From: G963676655 sp963676655
GTDB lineage: Bacteria > Verrucomicrobiota > Lentisphaeria > Victivallales > Victivallaceae
Assembly: GCA_963676655.2 (NCBI GenBank)
Contig: CAXXKX010000003.1
Coordinates: 3,472,001-3,536,000 of the forward strand
Reading direction: 5' to 3'
Length of the DNA: 64,000 nt
In this document: positions 45,196-53,449 of the stretch, one piece after another
Layout: each line of letters opens with the position of its first letter
How positions within the stretch are numbered: the stretch's first letter is position 1
Notes under the pieces: model-generated
Told to the model about the DNA's origin: nothing
The model's input: only the letters and a program-made list of their open reading frames with translations
The model's database searches: none
Position numbers and translations under genes: made by a program

Positions 45196-46332
45196 ATGTT
45201 GAAAAAAAGCATATCCACGGATTTTTATGTCCGTATCAATGACATCTGTAACTCGATAAAGGAATATTTGCTCGAGGTTCAGGATTTTACTCCCGGTGAA
45301 TATTACGGTGCATTCTACAGTGAAAAAGCGTATCACGGACCATTGCTGGACTGGAACGCGGGCGGCGCTCATCACCATCGCGGCTGCGGCAGCGCCGCCT
45401 TATGTTTGTGGCTTCTCGGCCAGGAAAACAATGATCAAAGTCTGCTGCGCCGGGCTGAAACCGCTTTTGACTGGCTGGCGGCCAGGCAATCTCCGCACGG
45501 CGGCTGGCATGAGATTCAGAATAATGAAAAACCGTCCGATTGGGAAATGACCGGGCTGGACGAACTTTCTACTATCTCTACTGCTTTTGCCGTTCACGGG
45601 TTGGCTTTGGCGCTGCTGCAGGGACTACCTCCAAAAAAATCTTATCTGGACAGCCTGAAACAGGCTGGACATTGGCTGCTTAGTATTGAATATCCGCCGG
45701 GATCGGGAATATTTCCGCATCACGAACGCTCCCCGTATGATACTTTAAACGCCAATACCCATGCCGGCGAATCGCTGGCGCTGATTTATAAAACCCTTAA
45801 AGAAATATATTCGGTCCGGATAAATATTTTTAGAGCCGGAGCAAGCCGGGCGTTCAGCCATACCTTGCAATTTCAAGCCGAAAATGGATTGTTTCCGTAC
45901 CGGGCGGCCGATGGGATTACGTTGAACTATACCTCGCTTGTCCTCTGGTGCATGTTGAATACCTGGGAAAACCTGTCTCATGATGATCTGCCTGGAATGC
46001 CGGATATTGACGAATTCACCGCCGCAACAGATAAAGGTGCTGATTTTTTGCGCTCCTGCATCGGTGAGGACGGCTGCGTAATCTGGAATGGTAATGAAAC
46101 TTCATCCGCAAAACATAATATCTGGACATACGCGATAACCGCCAACGTCTTATTCAGGATCGGCGGCGAAAAAAACGCTGTTTGCGCCGAACGGCTCCTC
46201 TGCCGGCTGATGACGATGCGGACCGCCTCCGGCCTGCTGCCAATGCGGGATACCGGACCTGAAATCACCCGTTGCGCCTTTATGCAGGCTGATATTCTGA
46301 TGTTTCTGCTGCCCTTTTTAACCGCAAACTGA
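45196..46332 (+). CDS. Alpha/alpha-barrel protein (terpenoid-cyclase/glycosidase fold), function unknown
   Basis: The 378-residue product is mostly alpha-helical with repeated helix pairs: CGSAALCLWLLGQENNDQSLLRRAETAFDWL, QSPHGGWHEIQ, AFAVHGLALALLQG, NANTHAGESLALIYK, and LFPYRAADGITLNYTSLVLWCML. This is the (alpha/alpha)6 pattern of six-hairpin glycosidases and terpenoid cyclases. No signal peptide is seen. Its position behind the IclR gene suggests a cytoplasmic role in processing a sugar product, for example an unsaturated or modified oligosaccharide. I do not recognise a specific family. Confidence 0.65.
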   Translation: MLKKSISTDFYVRINDICNSIKEYLLEVQDFTPGEYYGAFYSEKAYHGPLLDWNAGGAHHHRGCGSAALCLWLLGQENNDQSLLRRAETAFDWLAARQSPHGGWHEIQNNEKPSDWEMTGLDELSTISTAFAVHGLALALLQGLPPKKSYLDSLKQAGHWLLSIEYPPGSGIFPHHERSPYDTLNANTHAGESLALIYKTLKEIYSVRINIFRAGASRAFSHTLQFQAENGLFPYRAADGITLNYTSLVLWCMLNTWENLSHDDLPGMPDIDEFTAATDKGADFLRSCIGEDGCVIWNGNETSSAKHNIWTYAITANVLFRIGGEKNAVCAERLLCRLMTMRTASGLLPMRDTGPEITRCAFMQADILMFLLPFLTAN

Positions 46333-46345
46333 TCGGCTTTAATGC

Positions 46346-46374
46346 TTGCTAAAAAAGCGATTTAGTGGTATATT
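46346..46374 (+). promoter_or_regulatory. proB-miaB promoter
   Basis: TTGCTA (46346-46351), 17 nt, TATATT (46369-46374), 45 nt before the proB ATG. Confidence 0.55.
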
Positions 46375-46418
46375 ACCCGCTTGAACAATTTTGCTATGAG
46401 TAGAGAGCAGGTTATATC

Positions 46419-47543
46419 ATGAACGACGAACTTTCCGCCAGAAAGCGGATTATTGAAAATTGCAGCTGTATGGTGATTAAAGTCGGGACCCGGTTATTGA
46501 CTGACCGGGCCAGAATCCCCGACCTGATTGCCGGTATCGCCAAAGTCAGGGAATCGGGCCGCCATGTCCTGCTGGTTTCTTCCGGCGCCGTCGGTATCGG
46601 CATGGCCGAAATGGGACTGAAAAAACGCCCGACCCGGCTTTCCGAGGTCCAGGCCCTGGCTGCGATCGGGCAATGCAAACTTATGTCGCTTTATGATGAA
46701 GAGTGCCGTAAACACAATTTTAAATCGGCGCAACTGCTGTTGACCACGGGGGATCTGCAGAATCGCGAACGGCATTTGAATATTGTTAACTGTGTTAATT
46801 CGCTGTGGAGCCAGGGGGTTCTGCCGATTGCCAATGAGAACGATTCGGTTTCGATCGATGAACTGAAATTTGGCGATAACGACAATCTGGCCGGGTTGCT
46901 GGCCGCCATGACCAAATCTGAACTGACCGTGATTCTTACGACGGAAGAGGGCTTGCGGGAAAAACATGACGGCGTTCTTGGCAATCGTATTTCCGTGGTT
47001 GAAAACATCTGTGAAGACCTCAAGGCGTCGGCCACCGGAACCGATGACGCGGAACTTTCCATTGGCGGCATGATTTCCAAACTGCGAGCGGCCGAAACTG
47101 TCACCGCCGCCGGAGAAGCGCTTTGGGTCGCCGATGGTCGGGTCAAAAAAATTCTTGAGCAGATTTTGCACGCTGAGGATGTCGGTACTATCTTCGTTCC
47201 TCAGGCTTCCCAGATGCAGGCGAAAAAACGCTGGTTGAACTTTTTCTCTAAATCAGCCGGGACCATTACGGTCGATGCCGGTGCAGCTAAAGCCTTGAGC
47301 GAACGAGGCAAAAGCCTGCTGCCTGCCGGTATCACCGATATTAAGGGTGATTTCCAGCGCGGAGATACGGTTGAAATATGTGACCTTGACGGTAATTCAA
47401 TCGGGCGCGGTTTGTCTAACTTCAATGCAAGTGACTGCCGGCTGATAATCGGCTGTCAGGGACATGAAATAGCGAAGATTCTTAACCGCAATGCCGATGA
47501 AGTGGTGGTGCACCGGGATAATCTGGTTGTTTCCGCCAATTGA
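46419..47543 (+). CDS. proB: Glutamate 5-kinase
   Basis: The 374-residue product is of normal length. The amino-acid-kinase part has VIKVGTRLLTD, LVSSGAVGIGMAEMGL, QLLLTTGDLQNRERHLN, ANENDSVSIDELKFGDND and a C-terminal GGMISKLRAAE. The last ~90 residues form a PUA domain (ITVDAGAAKALSERGKSLLPAGI, IIGCQGHEI). It phosphorylates glutamate in the first step of proline synthesis in the cytoplasm. proA is not adjacent; instead miaB follows by 14 nt. Confidence 0.95.
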   Translation: MNDELSARKRIIENCSCMVIKVGTRLLTDRARIPDLIAGIAKVRESGRHVLLVSSGAVGIGMAEMGLKKRPTRLSEVQALAAIGQCKLMSLYDEECRKHNFKSAQLLLTTGDLQNRERHLNIVNCVNSLWSQGVLPIANENDSVSIDELKFGDNDNLAGLLAAMTKSELTVILTTEEGLREKHDGVLGNRISVVENICEDLKASATGTDDAELSIGGMISKLRAAETVTAAGEALWVADGRVKKILEQILHAEDVGTIFVPQASQMQAKKRWLNFFSKSAGTITVDAGAAKALSERGKSLLPAGITDIKGDFQRGDTVEICDLDGNSIGRGLSNFNASDCRLIIGCQGHEIAKILNRNADEVVVHRDNLVVSAN

Positions 47544-47557
47544 GAGAGGTTTTTGCG

Positions 47558-48901
47558 GTGAAAGTATATATAAAAACATACGGCTGTCAAATGAACGAGC
47601 GCGACTCCGAAGCCTGTGCCGGGGCGCTTGCTGCTCGAGGTTTCGAGATCATCGATAACGAAAACGATGCTGACGTCATCATCTTCAACACTTGTAGCGT
47701 CCGGGATCAGGCTGAGCGCAAAGCTGTAGGCAAGATCGGTATTATGAAACGCCTGAAACGGGAAAAGCCTGACCTGATTATCGGCCTTATGGGGTGCATG
47801 GCCCAGAATCGCGGGGAAGAATTGATGGCGACGATTCCGCATCTTGATTTTACCATCGGGACCGGGCAGTTGCATCGTCTGACCGAGATTCTGGAAAAAT
47901 TTATCGAGGACCGGCAGCGGAATATTGATGTTCGTGAAGGCAAAGAGGTTCTGGACGGTATGGGGCAGCATTTTCCCGCTTTGGGGAATTCTGTTTTTGC
48001 CCAAATTGCGGTGACTCGCGGTTGTAACCGGTTTTGTTCATATTGCATTGTGCCGCATGTACGCGGACGTGAAATCAGCCGCGAACCGAAGGACATTGTT
48101 GCCGAAGCAGAACAACTGGTGGCAAACGGAGCCAAAGAGATTATGTTGCTCGGGCAAAATGTCGCCGCGTTTGGACTTGGAGGCGATACCTCACCGCCGC
48201 CGCCGGACGTTTCCCCGTTTGCCGATCTGCTGACGAATCTGAATGCGGTTCCGGGTTTGGAGCGGATACGTTTTACTTCGCCTTATCCCAGTTATTTCAG
48301 TGACAAATTGATTGATGCCGTAGCGTCTCTTCCAAAAGTTTGTAAAAACATTCATTTGCCTTTGCAATCCGGTTCGGACCGTATTCTGAAAGCCATGAAC
48401 CGGCAGTATACCGCTGAAAAATATCTGGAAATTGTTGGTAAACTCAAATCAAAAATACCGGATATAACTTTTTCAACCGATATTATTGTCGGATTTCCTG
48501 GAGAAACGCAGGAAGATTTCAACGCTACTCGTGACGTGATGAATGAAGTCGCTTTCGATAATGCTTTTATTTTTAAATACTCTCCCCGGACTGGCACTTC
48601 CGCCGCGAAAATGGACGATCAGGTTCCCAAAGAGGTAAAAGAGGAACGCAACCAGATACTGCTGGCTGATTTGAAAGATCGAACTAAAGATCATAACGCC
48701 AAGTATATAGGTAAAACGGTTGAAGTTCTGGTTGAAGGTCCGAGTAAACGCAATGCAGCTCGTTGGTCTGGACGTACTTCCAATTCCAAAATGACAATTT
48801 TTGAGCCTCCTGCAAATATTAAACCAGGCGATATTGTCATGGTGAAAATCAATCGCACCACTCCGGTTTCTTTGTTCGGACAGATAGTTCTGGTAAAATA
48901 A
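47558..48901 (+). CDS. miaB: tRNA-2-methylthio-N6-dimethylallyladenosine synthase
   Basis: The 447-residue product has the methylthiotransferase N-terminal domain (YIKTYGCQMNERDSEA, with NTCSVRDQAERKA and MGCMAQNRG supplying the three cluster Cys). The radical SAM motif GCNRFCSYCIVPHVRGRE follows, and a C-terminal TRAM domain (KRNAARWSGRTSNSKMTIF). It adds the methylthio group at A37 of tRNAs reading UNN codons. I start at GTG 47558, 9 nt after GAGAGG, since the family begins right at KVYIKTYGCQMN; a TTG at 47540 is in frame. Confidence 0.95.
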   Translation: MKVYIKTYGCQMNERDSEACAGALAARGFEIIDNENDADVIIFNTCSVRDQAERKAVGKIGIMKRLKREKPDLIIGLMGCMAQNRGEELMATIPHLDFTIGTGQLHRLTEILEKFIEDRQRNIDVREGKEVLDGMGQHFPALGNSVFAQIAVTRGCNRFCSYCIVPHVRGREISREPKDIVAEAEQLVANGAKEIMLLGQNVAAFGLGGDTSPPPPDVSPFADLLTNLNAVPGLERIRFTSPYPSYFSDKLIDAVASLPKVCKNIHLPLQSGSDRILKAMNRQYTAEKYLEIVGKLKSKIPDITFSTDIIVGFPGETQEDFNATRDVMNEVAFDNAFIFKYSPRTGTSAAKMDDQVPKEVKEERNQILLADLKDRTKDHNAKYIGKTVEVLVEGPSKRNAARWSGRTSNSKMTIFEPPANIKPGDIVMVKINRTTPVSLFGQIVLVK

Positions 48902-48908
48902 AAAAGAT

Positions 48909-49877
48909 TTATTCCTGTAATTTTCGAAAACAATACAGGATTCCGGATGGGCTGGTGCCTCGGGAGAGGTGTTTTTTCCGGATTCTTTCGGGATTGTCAA
49001 ACTGGCTTCCGGTTTGGCGGATGAATTGTTTTGAACCTAAAATAGCTCCTTCGGTAAAGTGTCGGGTACGGCGCAGAAAACGCACATGCATCGATTCTTT
49101 TTGTCGGGCTTTGTCGCGCGCGGCGTAGATTTCTTCGCTTGAGGCCCCGCTTTCCGCGGTGATTATCCGCGCCAACTCGCCACGAAAGAACGCAAACACT
49201 TCGACTTCAGTCCATTGCGATGTGTAGCCGGTGGTGATATTGGGCTTCATGTGTTTGACGAAATTCTTATAAAACATGTGTTTTCCACTCCTGTAATAAC
49301 GTCCCCAAGTGGTGAAATTATAATCCGCCGGATCGTTTTTCAGGCCTGCCCGGACTGGGTTAAGTTCAACGTAAGTGACGCAGGCGGCCAGGGCGTTTAT
49401 GCGTTCGAGAATCACGCTTTTGAACCGTCCGCCCCAGAGTTGTCCGGTTCGATTACGGGTTTCATTGTAGACACAAGTAAATTGTCGTTGATAAGCCGAC
49501 ATAAACCGACTTATATCGATCATTTTGAGGGCTATTTCCTGGCATTGTACTTTGTTGTCGAGACTGATAACCGGGGTTCTCGGTCCGAATTTAAAGATTT
49601 TTTTCATGGATTTGTAATAGGCGTTGTGTCGTTTAACAATGACCTCGAGCGGCGGCAATTCGTCGGGGCCAGGAGCGTAGACTACGAGGTGAAAATGGTT
49701 GCCCATCCAGGCGGCCGAAATAACCTCAATTAAAAAGTAATCGCAGAGATATCGAAGCAGTTTGAATCCGTATTCCTTGTCCGAGTCGGAGAAAGGATGT
49801 TCGCCTTTGATGCAGCCGATGCGATTGTAAAGATGGTAGTAGCAGCCCTCGCCTTTAACTTTCATGCGCGCTTCCAT
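48909..49877 (-). CDS. REP-associated tyrosine transposase (Y1/IS200-like)
   Basis: The 322-residue product has the Y1 HUH nuclease fold: YYHLYNRIG, AAWMGNHFHLVVYAPG (His-X-His metal site near residue 61), and RHNAYYKSMKKIF with candidate catalytic Tyr. VCVYNETRNRTGQLW-like text (FTCVYNETRNRTGQLWGGRFK) and YVELNPVRAGL are standard RAYT motifs. It is intact with a strong AGGAGGA ribosome site and stands alone, ending 7 nt from miaB. No insertion-sequence ends are visible, fitting a domesticated RAYT rather than an IS. Confidence 0.88.
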   Translation of the reverse strand: MEARMKVKGEGCYYHLYNRIGCIKGEHPFSDSDKEYGFKLLRYLCDYFLIEVISAAWMGNHFHLVVYAPGPDELPPLEVIVKRHNAYYKSMKKIFKFGPRTPVISLDNKVQCQEIALKMIDISRFMSAYQRQFTCVYNETRNRTGQLWGGRFKSVILERINALAACVTYVELNPVRAGLKNDPADYNFTTWGRYYRSGKHMFYKNFVKHMKPNITTGYTSQWTEVEVFAFFRGELARIITAESGASSEEIYAARDKARQKESMHVRFLRRTRHFTEGAILGSKQFIRQTGSQFDNPERIRKKHLSRGTSPSGILYCFRKLQE

Positions 49878-49906
49878 TTTGTCCTCCTTTTGGGTGGTTT
49901 GGAGAT

Positions 49907-49946
49907 AATATAAACGCTGAATGTTATTTTGTCAAATACTTGACAA
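49907..49946 (-). promoter_or_regulatory. RAYT promoter with inverted repeat at -35
   Basis: On the minus strand TTGACA (49935-49930), 17 nt, TATATT (49912-49907). The -35 is half of an inverted repeat TTGTCAA-N4-TTGACAA (49929-49946), so a regulator or the RAYT itself could bind there. 49947-50061 is AT-rich without other features. Confidence 0.55.
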
Positions 49947-50061
49947 CTTGATTATTATATTATCACAAGTTGCTTATAATAAATTGCTTATCAAGCAATA
50001 TGCAAGGAAAATATTTTATTTTTCACATATGACCAGTATATACAAAAGAATTTAAAAATTC

Positions 50062-51350
50062 AGGTAACCTCTAAAAATACGTTTTTTAAGCTTTGAAAAT
50101 TAAAACTTGGAAATAGAGAATGAAATCAGTCAATCAAAATAAGAAATTAGTCTCTATTGCCGTCCCAAATGGCAATAGTTGGATGGCTTTTTCTGATGAT
50201 TTTACTGATTTCGGTCCCATTTCTGACATATCCTCATACTTTTGCTTTCAAAGTACCAAAACGGTCCATGTTGAAAGCAATATTTCGCAAGCCAATTTTT
50301 ACTTTGGCTCTCGAAATTCCTATCGTTCTCATAATCAAAGTTCCGGCTTTTTGCGACTGAACGCCAAAGATATGTTCAACTCTGGCGCGGACCTTCGCCC
50401 GAGTCTTATTTCCGCACTTTTCCCAGTTGGTCAGCTTGCGGTTCCGGCATCCCTTACGCTGCAGATGCTCGCGATATCCAAGCTTGCCAAGTTCGTTAAG
50501 CCGGGCTTCAGACCGGTATGCCGAGTCGGCATATACATCACGGCTGGAATTGCTCTTATCAAGCAGTTCAGCAAACACCTGGCTGTCATGGACAGAGGCA
50601 TCCGTGACGGCGTATTCACGAATGAATTTGTGCTTGACATCGATTTGTATATGGTTCTTATAGCCATAATGATTTTTACCGTTTTTCTTGATCCAACGGG
50701 CATCGGTGTCTTTTTGCCGCTGCTTGTTTTCGCTCCAATCTTTGGGTACTTCTCCGTCTTTGATTTGTTGATTTTCCTCACGGCTGTTGCGCTGCCTGGG
50801 CGCGGAAATAATCGAGGCATCAACAATCTGCCCTTTTTTCGCGGTAAAACCTTGTTCCCGCAAATAACGGTCGAACTGGGCAAAGACCTTTTTCTCAAGG
50901 CCAAGTTCCCCGAGTTGTTCGCGAAACAGCCAAACCGTCTTGGCGTCGGGAACGCGGTCGTCAAGCGCAAGTCCGAGAAAACGCATGAAGCTCAAACGGT
51001 CCCTTACCTGATATTCGAGCGCGTCATCGCTGAGGTTATACAGCGACTGCAAAATCAGCATTTTGAACATCAGAATCACGTCAAACGATTTTCGTCCGGC
51101 ATTGCTCTTGCGATTCTTTTCCCGAATCCTTTCGAGGTCACCACGAAAAGCATTCCACGGAATAACTTCATTAAGTTTAGTCAGCGGGTCGCCGCATTGA
51201 TCAAGTTGTTCCAGGCGAAAATCTATGTCGAAAAATCCATTGAGCATCATAAATCCCTTATCAAATTGCTGAGGTTTTCAAAAATACAGCAAATAATATA
51301 TATCACATCGGACCAATTACAGGTCATGAACTAATTTTTAGAGGAACCCT
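50062..51350 (-). mobile_element. Complete IS5-family insertion sequence
   Basis: About 1.29 kb, bounded by imperfect inverted repeats: AGGTAACCTCTAAAAAT (50062-50078) and AGGGTTCCTCTAAAAAT read inward from 51350. It has one intact DDE transposase on the minus strand. TTAAAAATTCA occurs at 50052-50062 and again at 51354-51364, but AT richness makes a target duplication uncertain. It lies between the RAYT and the next GntR cassette and interrupts nothing obvious. Confidence 0.88.
50234..51250 (-). CDS. IS5-family transposase
   Basis: The 338-residue DDE transposase has the IS5 N-terminal helix-turn-helix region (GRKSFDVILMFKMLILQSLYNLSDDALEYQ) followed by catalytic motifs GQIVDASIISAPRQ (first Asp), VYADSAYRS (second Asp) and RARVEHIFGVQS (Glu). 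The frame is intact. A long + strand open frame at 50120-51334 is antisense to it and is not a gene. Confidence 0.92.
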   Translation of the reverse strand: MMLNGFFDIDFRLEQLDQCGDPLTKLNEVIPWNAFRGDLERIREKNRKSNAGRKSFDVILMFKMLILQSLYNLSDDALEYQVRDRLSFMRFLGLALDDRVPDAKTVWLFREQLGELGLEKKVFAQFDRYLREQGFTAKKGQIVDASIISAPRQRNSREENQQIKDGEVPKDWSENKQRQKDTDARWIKKNGKNHYGYKNHIQIDVKHKFIREYAVTDASVHDSQVFAELLDKSNSSRDVYADSAYRSEARLNELGKLGYREHLQRKGCRNRKLTNWEKCGNKTRAKVRARVEHIFGVQSQKAGTLIMRTIGISRAKVKIGLRNIAFNMDRFGTLKAKV

Positions 51351-51390
51351 TCATTAAAAATTCATATTTGTAAAAAATTATTTCTCCCTA

Positions 51391-51443
51391 TTGACAAAAT
51401 TGAAATTTTCATGTATAATAAAGTTATTCACTTAATTCACTTT
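51391..51443 (+). promoter_or_regulatory. Promoter and direct-repeat operator of GntR-type regulator
   Basis: TTGACA (51391-51396), 17 nt, TATAAT (51414-51419), then TTCACTTAATTCACTTT (51427-51443), a tandem repeat of TTCACTT with a 10-bp period over the transcription start. The same arrangement occurs at 61391-61443. Confidence 0.65.
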
Positions 51444-51464
51444 GCAAATCAAGGTAATAAGTCA

Positions 51465-52559
51465 ATGTTAATTGATATGAAAATTGAAAAGAAATCTTCG
51501 CTTAGAAGTCAAATTGGCAATAAGATCAGGGATGCTATTATGCGCGGCAAAATTCCTGCCGGGTCAAAATTGCCGACAACTCAGGAACTTGCCCAGCATT
51601 GGGACACTCCCGCGGCAAATGTCCATGCCGCCCTCTCTCCATTGGTCAAAGAAGGACTGTTACTGAGGAAACCTGGAATAGGAACCGTAGTCAACGAAAT
51701 TGAACGCAAACTTACCACAATAGCTATTTATGCGCCAAAAACTTTACGCCATCCATCTTCTGTTTATGAACATTTGCTGGTTGAAAATATTGAAAAAATT
51801 CTGGTTGAGAAAAATATTGAATGCCGACTTATTTTTGAAAACCGGGAAAACAATGGTTTTGCGCATATTGTAGATTTGGCAGATTCCAGGGAAATACAGG
51901 GGCTGATTGTACCGTCTACTAACCGTTACCGTCTGGCTGAAATTCAAAAATTACCGATTCCAATAGCATGTCTCACATCGGCCAGAATCAAGAACCGGGT
52001 GGTACAAAACTCTACTAATATGATTGACCAGATAATTAAAGCGGTCGAACTCCAGGAGGGGACAAAACTTGGTATTATCAGTGCCAACAGTGACTGCAAA
52101 GATCCGATGGAAAGCGGGGAAATAGAACGCCATAATTTTTACCTTAAACTCTTTGATTCCCTGCAAAGCGCCGGAATAGAAAACCGGCCGGAATGGAACT
52201 GCATCCCAGGCGATGAAGGATTTGATGCCGATAACCATGATTATTTCTCCTATAACGGCTTCAACCAAATATGGCAATCCAGTGATAAACCTGACTCTCT
52301 ATTGATCTATCCCGACATCCTGGTTATGGGAGCCTTGCTGGCAATCAACTCTCACAATATCAAGATACCGCAACAATTACGGCTGATCACGCATCGTAAT
52401 TCAGGCAACAATCTTCTTTGTCCGGTCCCATGTTATTTTATTGAGAACAGCGTTGAAAAAACGGCCCAAGGGCTGGTCGACTTAATTATGGACCAGTTTA
52501 ACGGCAAAGAGATCAAACAACTGGAACTTGATTTTAAATTAATTAAACATCAACCATAA
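51465..52559 (+). CDS. GntR-family regulator with sugar-sensor domain (paralogue of 61467)
   Basis: The 364-residue product has a GntR winged helix (IPAGSKLPTTQELAQHWDTPAANVHAALSPL) and a LacI-type C-terminal part (LGIISANSDCKDPMESGEIERH, LRLITHRNSGNN). The start is ATG 51465 behind AAGGTAA; a longer upstream reading includes the promoter. It is 15 nt upstream of pseudopilin P6 and closely resembles the regulator at 61467, including its promoter. It likely governs the P6 and two GH42-like genes and perhaps itself. Effector unknown. Confidence 0.87.
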   Translation: MLIDMKIEKKSSLRSQIGNKIRDAIMRGKIPAGSKLPTTQELAQHWDTPAANVHAALSPLVKEGLLLRKPGIGTVVNEIERKLTTIAIYAPKTLRHPSSVYEHLLVENIEKILVEKNIECRLIFENRENNGFAHIVDLADSREIQGLIVPSTNRYRLAEIQKLPIPIACLTSARIKNRVVQNSTNMIDQIIKAVELQEGTKLGIISANSDCKDPMESGEIERHNFYLKLFDSLQSAGIENRPEWNCIPGDEGFDADNHDYFSYNGFNQIWQSSDKPDSLLIYPDILVMGALLAINSHNIKIPQQLRLITHRNSGNNLLCPVPCYFIENSVEKTAQGLVDLIMDQFNGKEIKQLELDFKLIKHQP

Positions 52560-52574
52560 ACGGAGCAAGAAAGA

Positions 52575-53345
52575 ATGAAAAAATCCGCCCTTTTTACGCT
52601 AATCGAACTACTCGTGGTAATAGCAATTATTGCCATATTGGCTAGCATGTTACTGCCAGCACTTAACAAGGCTAGAGATAAAGCGAAAGCCATAAAATGT
52701 ACATCAAACTTAAAACAGGTCGGAATGGCGTTCAATCTTTATGCAACAGACTACAACGGTTTTCTGCCGTGGACAATAATGAACGGAATGACCATAGAAA
52801 CCGGATCCTGGATAACAAATGCTAATAAGTATATAAAAACGTCAGGACAACGTGATGGCTTTTTGAGATGGTGGGGCTATGAGGGCCAGGCAGCGGCGCA
52901 TAAAACAGTGTTCTGGTGTCCGGAAGATACCAGGGATACCAGTCAACCGGACTCCGATATCCAGACAAACGGTTTCGATGCCGGCAAGGGAGTCAGCTAT
53001 AGTCCCGCATCAAGCTGGCCATGGGACAGCACCAGTAACCTGTTCCCCCGGGACAACACCGTAGGCAGTCACGTCCATTGCAAAGGTAATGCTTTGGGAC
53101 ACAAAATTACAGAGTTTGGTAAATATACCTCAAGGATCGCAACGGTCATGGACGGACGTTCCAGAAGTGGTTACACTATCAGCGCACAAACTATTGATTC
53201 TTTACGCTTCAGGCATTCTGGCCGATATAATGTATCGTATGTGGATGGTCATGTCTCGGCCAAGTCAAACTATGAGCCGTATCGCGGCTCTGAATCCAAT
53301 CCGTCGATATTCTGGGGATTCGGTTATTGGGGACTAGGCTGGTAA
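52575..53345 (+). CDS. Prepilin-type N-terminal / H-X9-DG pseudopilin (P6)
   Basis: The 256-residue product has FTLIELLVVIAIIAILASML after MKKSAL (Leu at -1) and the box RHSGRYNVSYVDGH. Its C-terminus (ESNPSIFWGFGYWGLGW) resembles that of P7 (TRPDYFWGFQRLGYGY), so these two form a subgroup that goes with the paralogous regulators. ATG 52575 follows the regulator stop by 15 nt. A strong hairpin separates it from the hydrolase gene downstream. Confidence 0.86.
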   Translation: MKKSALFTLIELLVVIAIIAILASMLLPALNKARDKAKAIKCTSNLKQVGMAFNLYATDYNGFLPWTIMNGMTIETGSWITNANKYIKTSGQRDGFLRWWGYEGQAAAHKTVFWCPEDTRDTSQPDSDIQTNGFDAGKGVSYSPASSWPWDSTSNLFPRDNTVGSHVHCKGNALGHKITEFGKYTSRIATVMDGRSRSGYTISAQTIDSLRFRHSGRYNVSYVDGHVSAKSNYEPYRGSESNPSIFWGFGYWGLGW

Positions 53346-53363
53346 AATATTTCACAAAATCGA

Positions 53364-53397
53364 TTAAAGTGTCTGCAAAACACCGCAGACACTTTAA
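53364..53397 (+). terminator. Intercistronic perfect hairpin after pseudopilin P6
   Basis: TTAAAGTGTCTGC (53364-53376) pairs perfectly with GCAGACACTTTAA (53385-53397) around an 8-nt loop. No T run follows directly, so it may act as a partial terminator or an mRNA stability element that raises pseudopilin over hydrolase expression. Confidence 0.5.
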
Positions 53398-53449
53398 GTT
53401 ATAAATGTGCATTTTTATATTTTAAACTTTGATATTAAGGAGTAATACT

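Noticed and set aside
50120..51334. 404-codon + strand open frame
   Set aside because: It lies antisense to the intact IS5 transposase, whose DDE motifs are clear; the + strand product has no family features.
50052..51364. 11-bp TTAAAAATTCA repeat as IS5 target-site duplication
   Set aside because: The left copy overlaps the IS end and the right copy is 3 nt away; 11 bp is long for this family and the sequence is low complexity.
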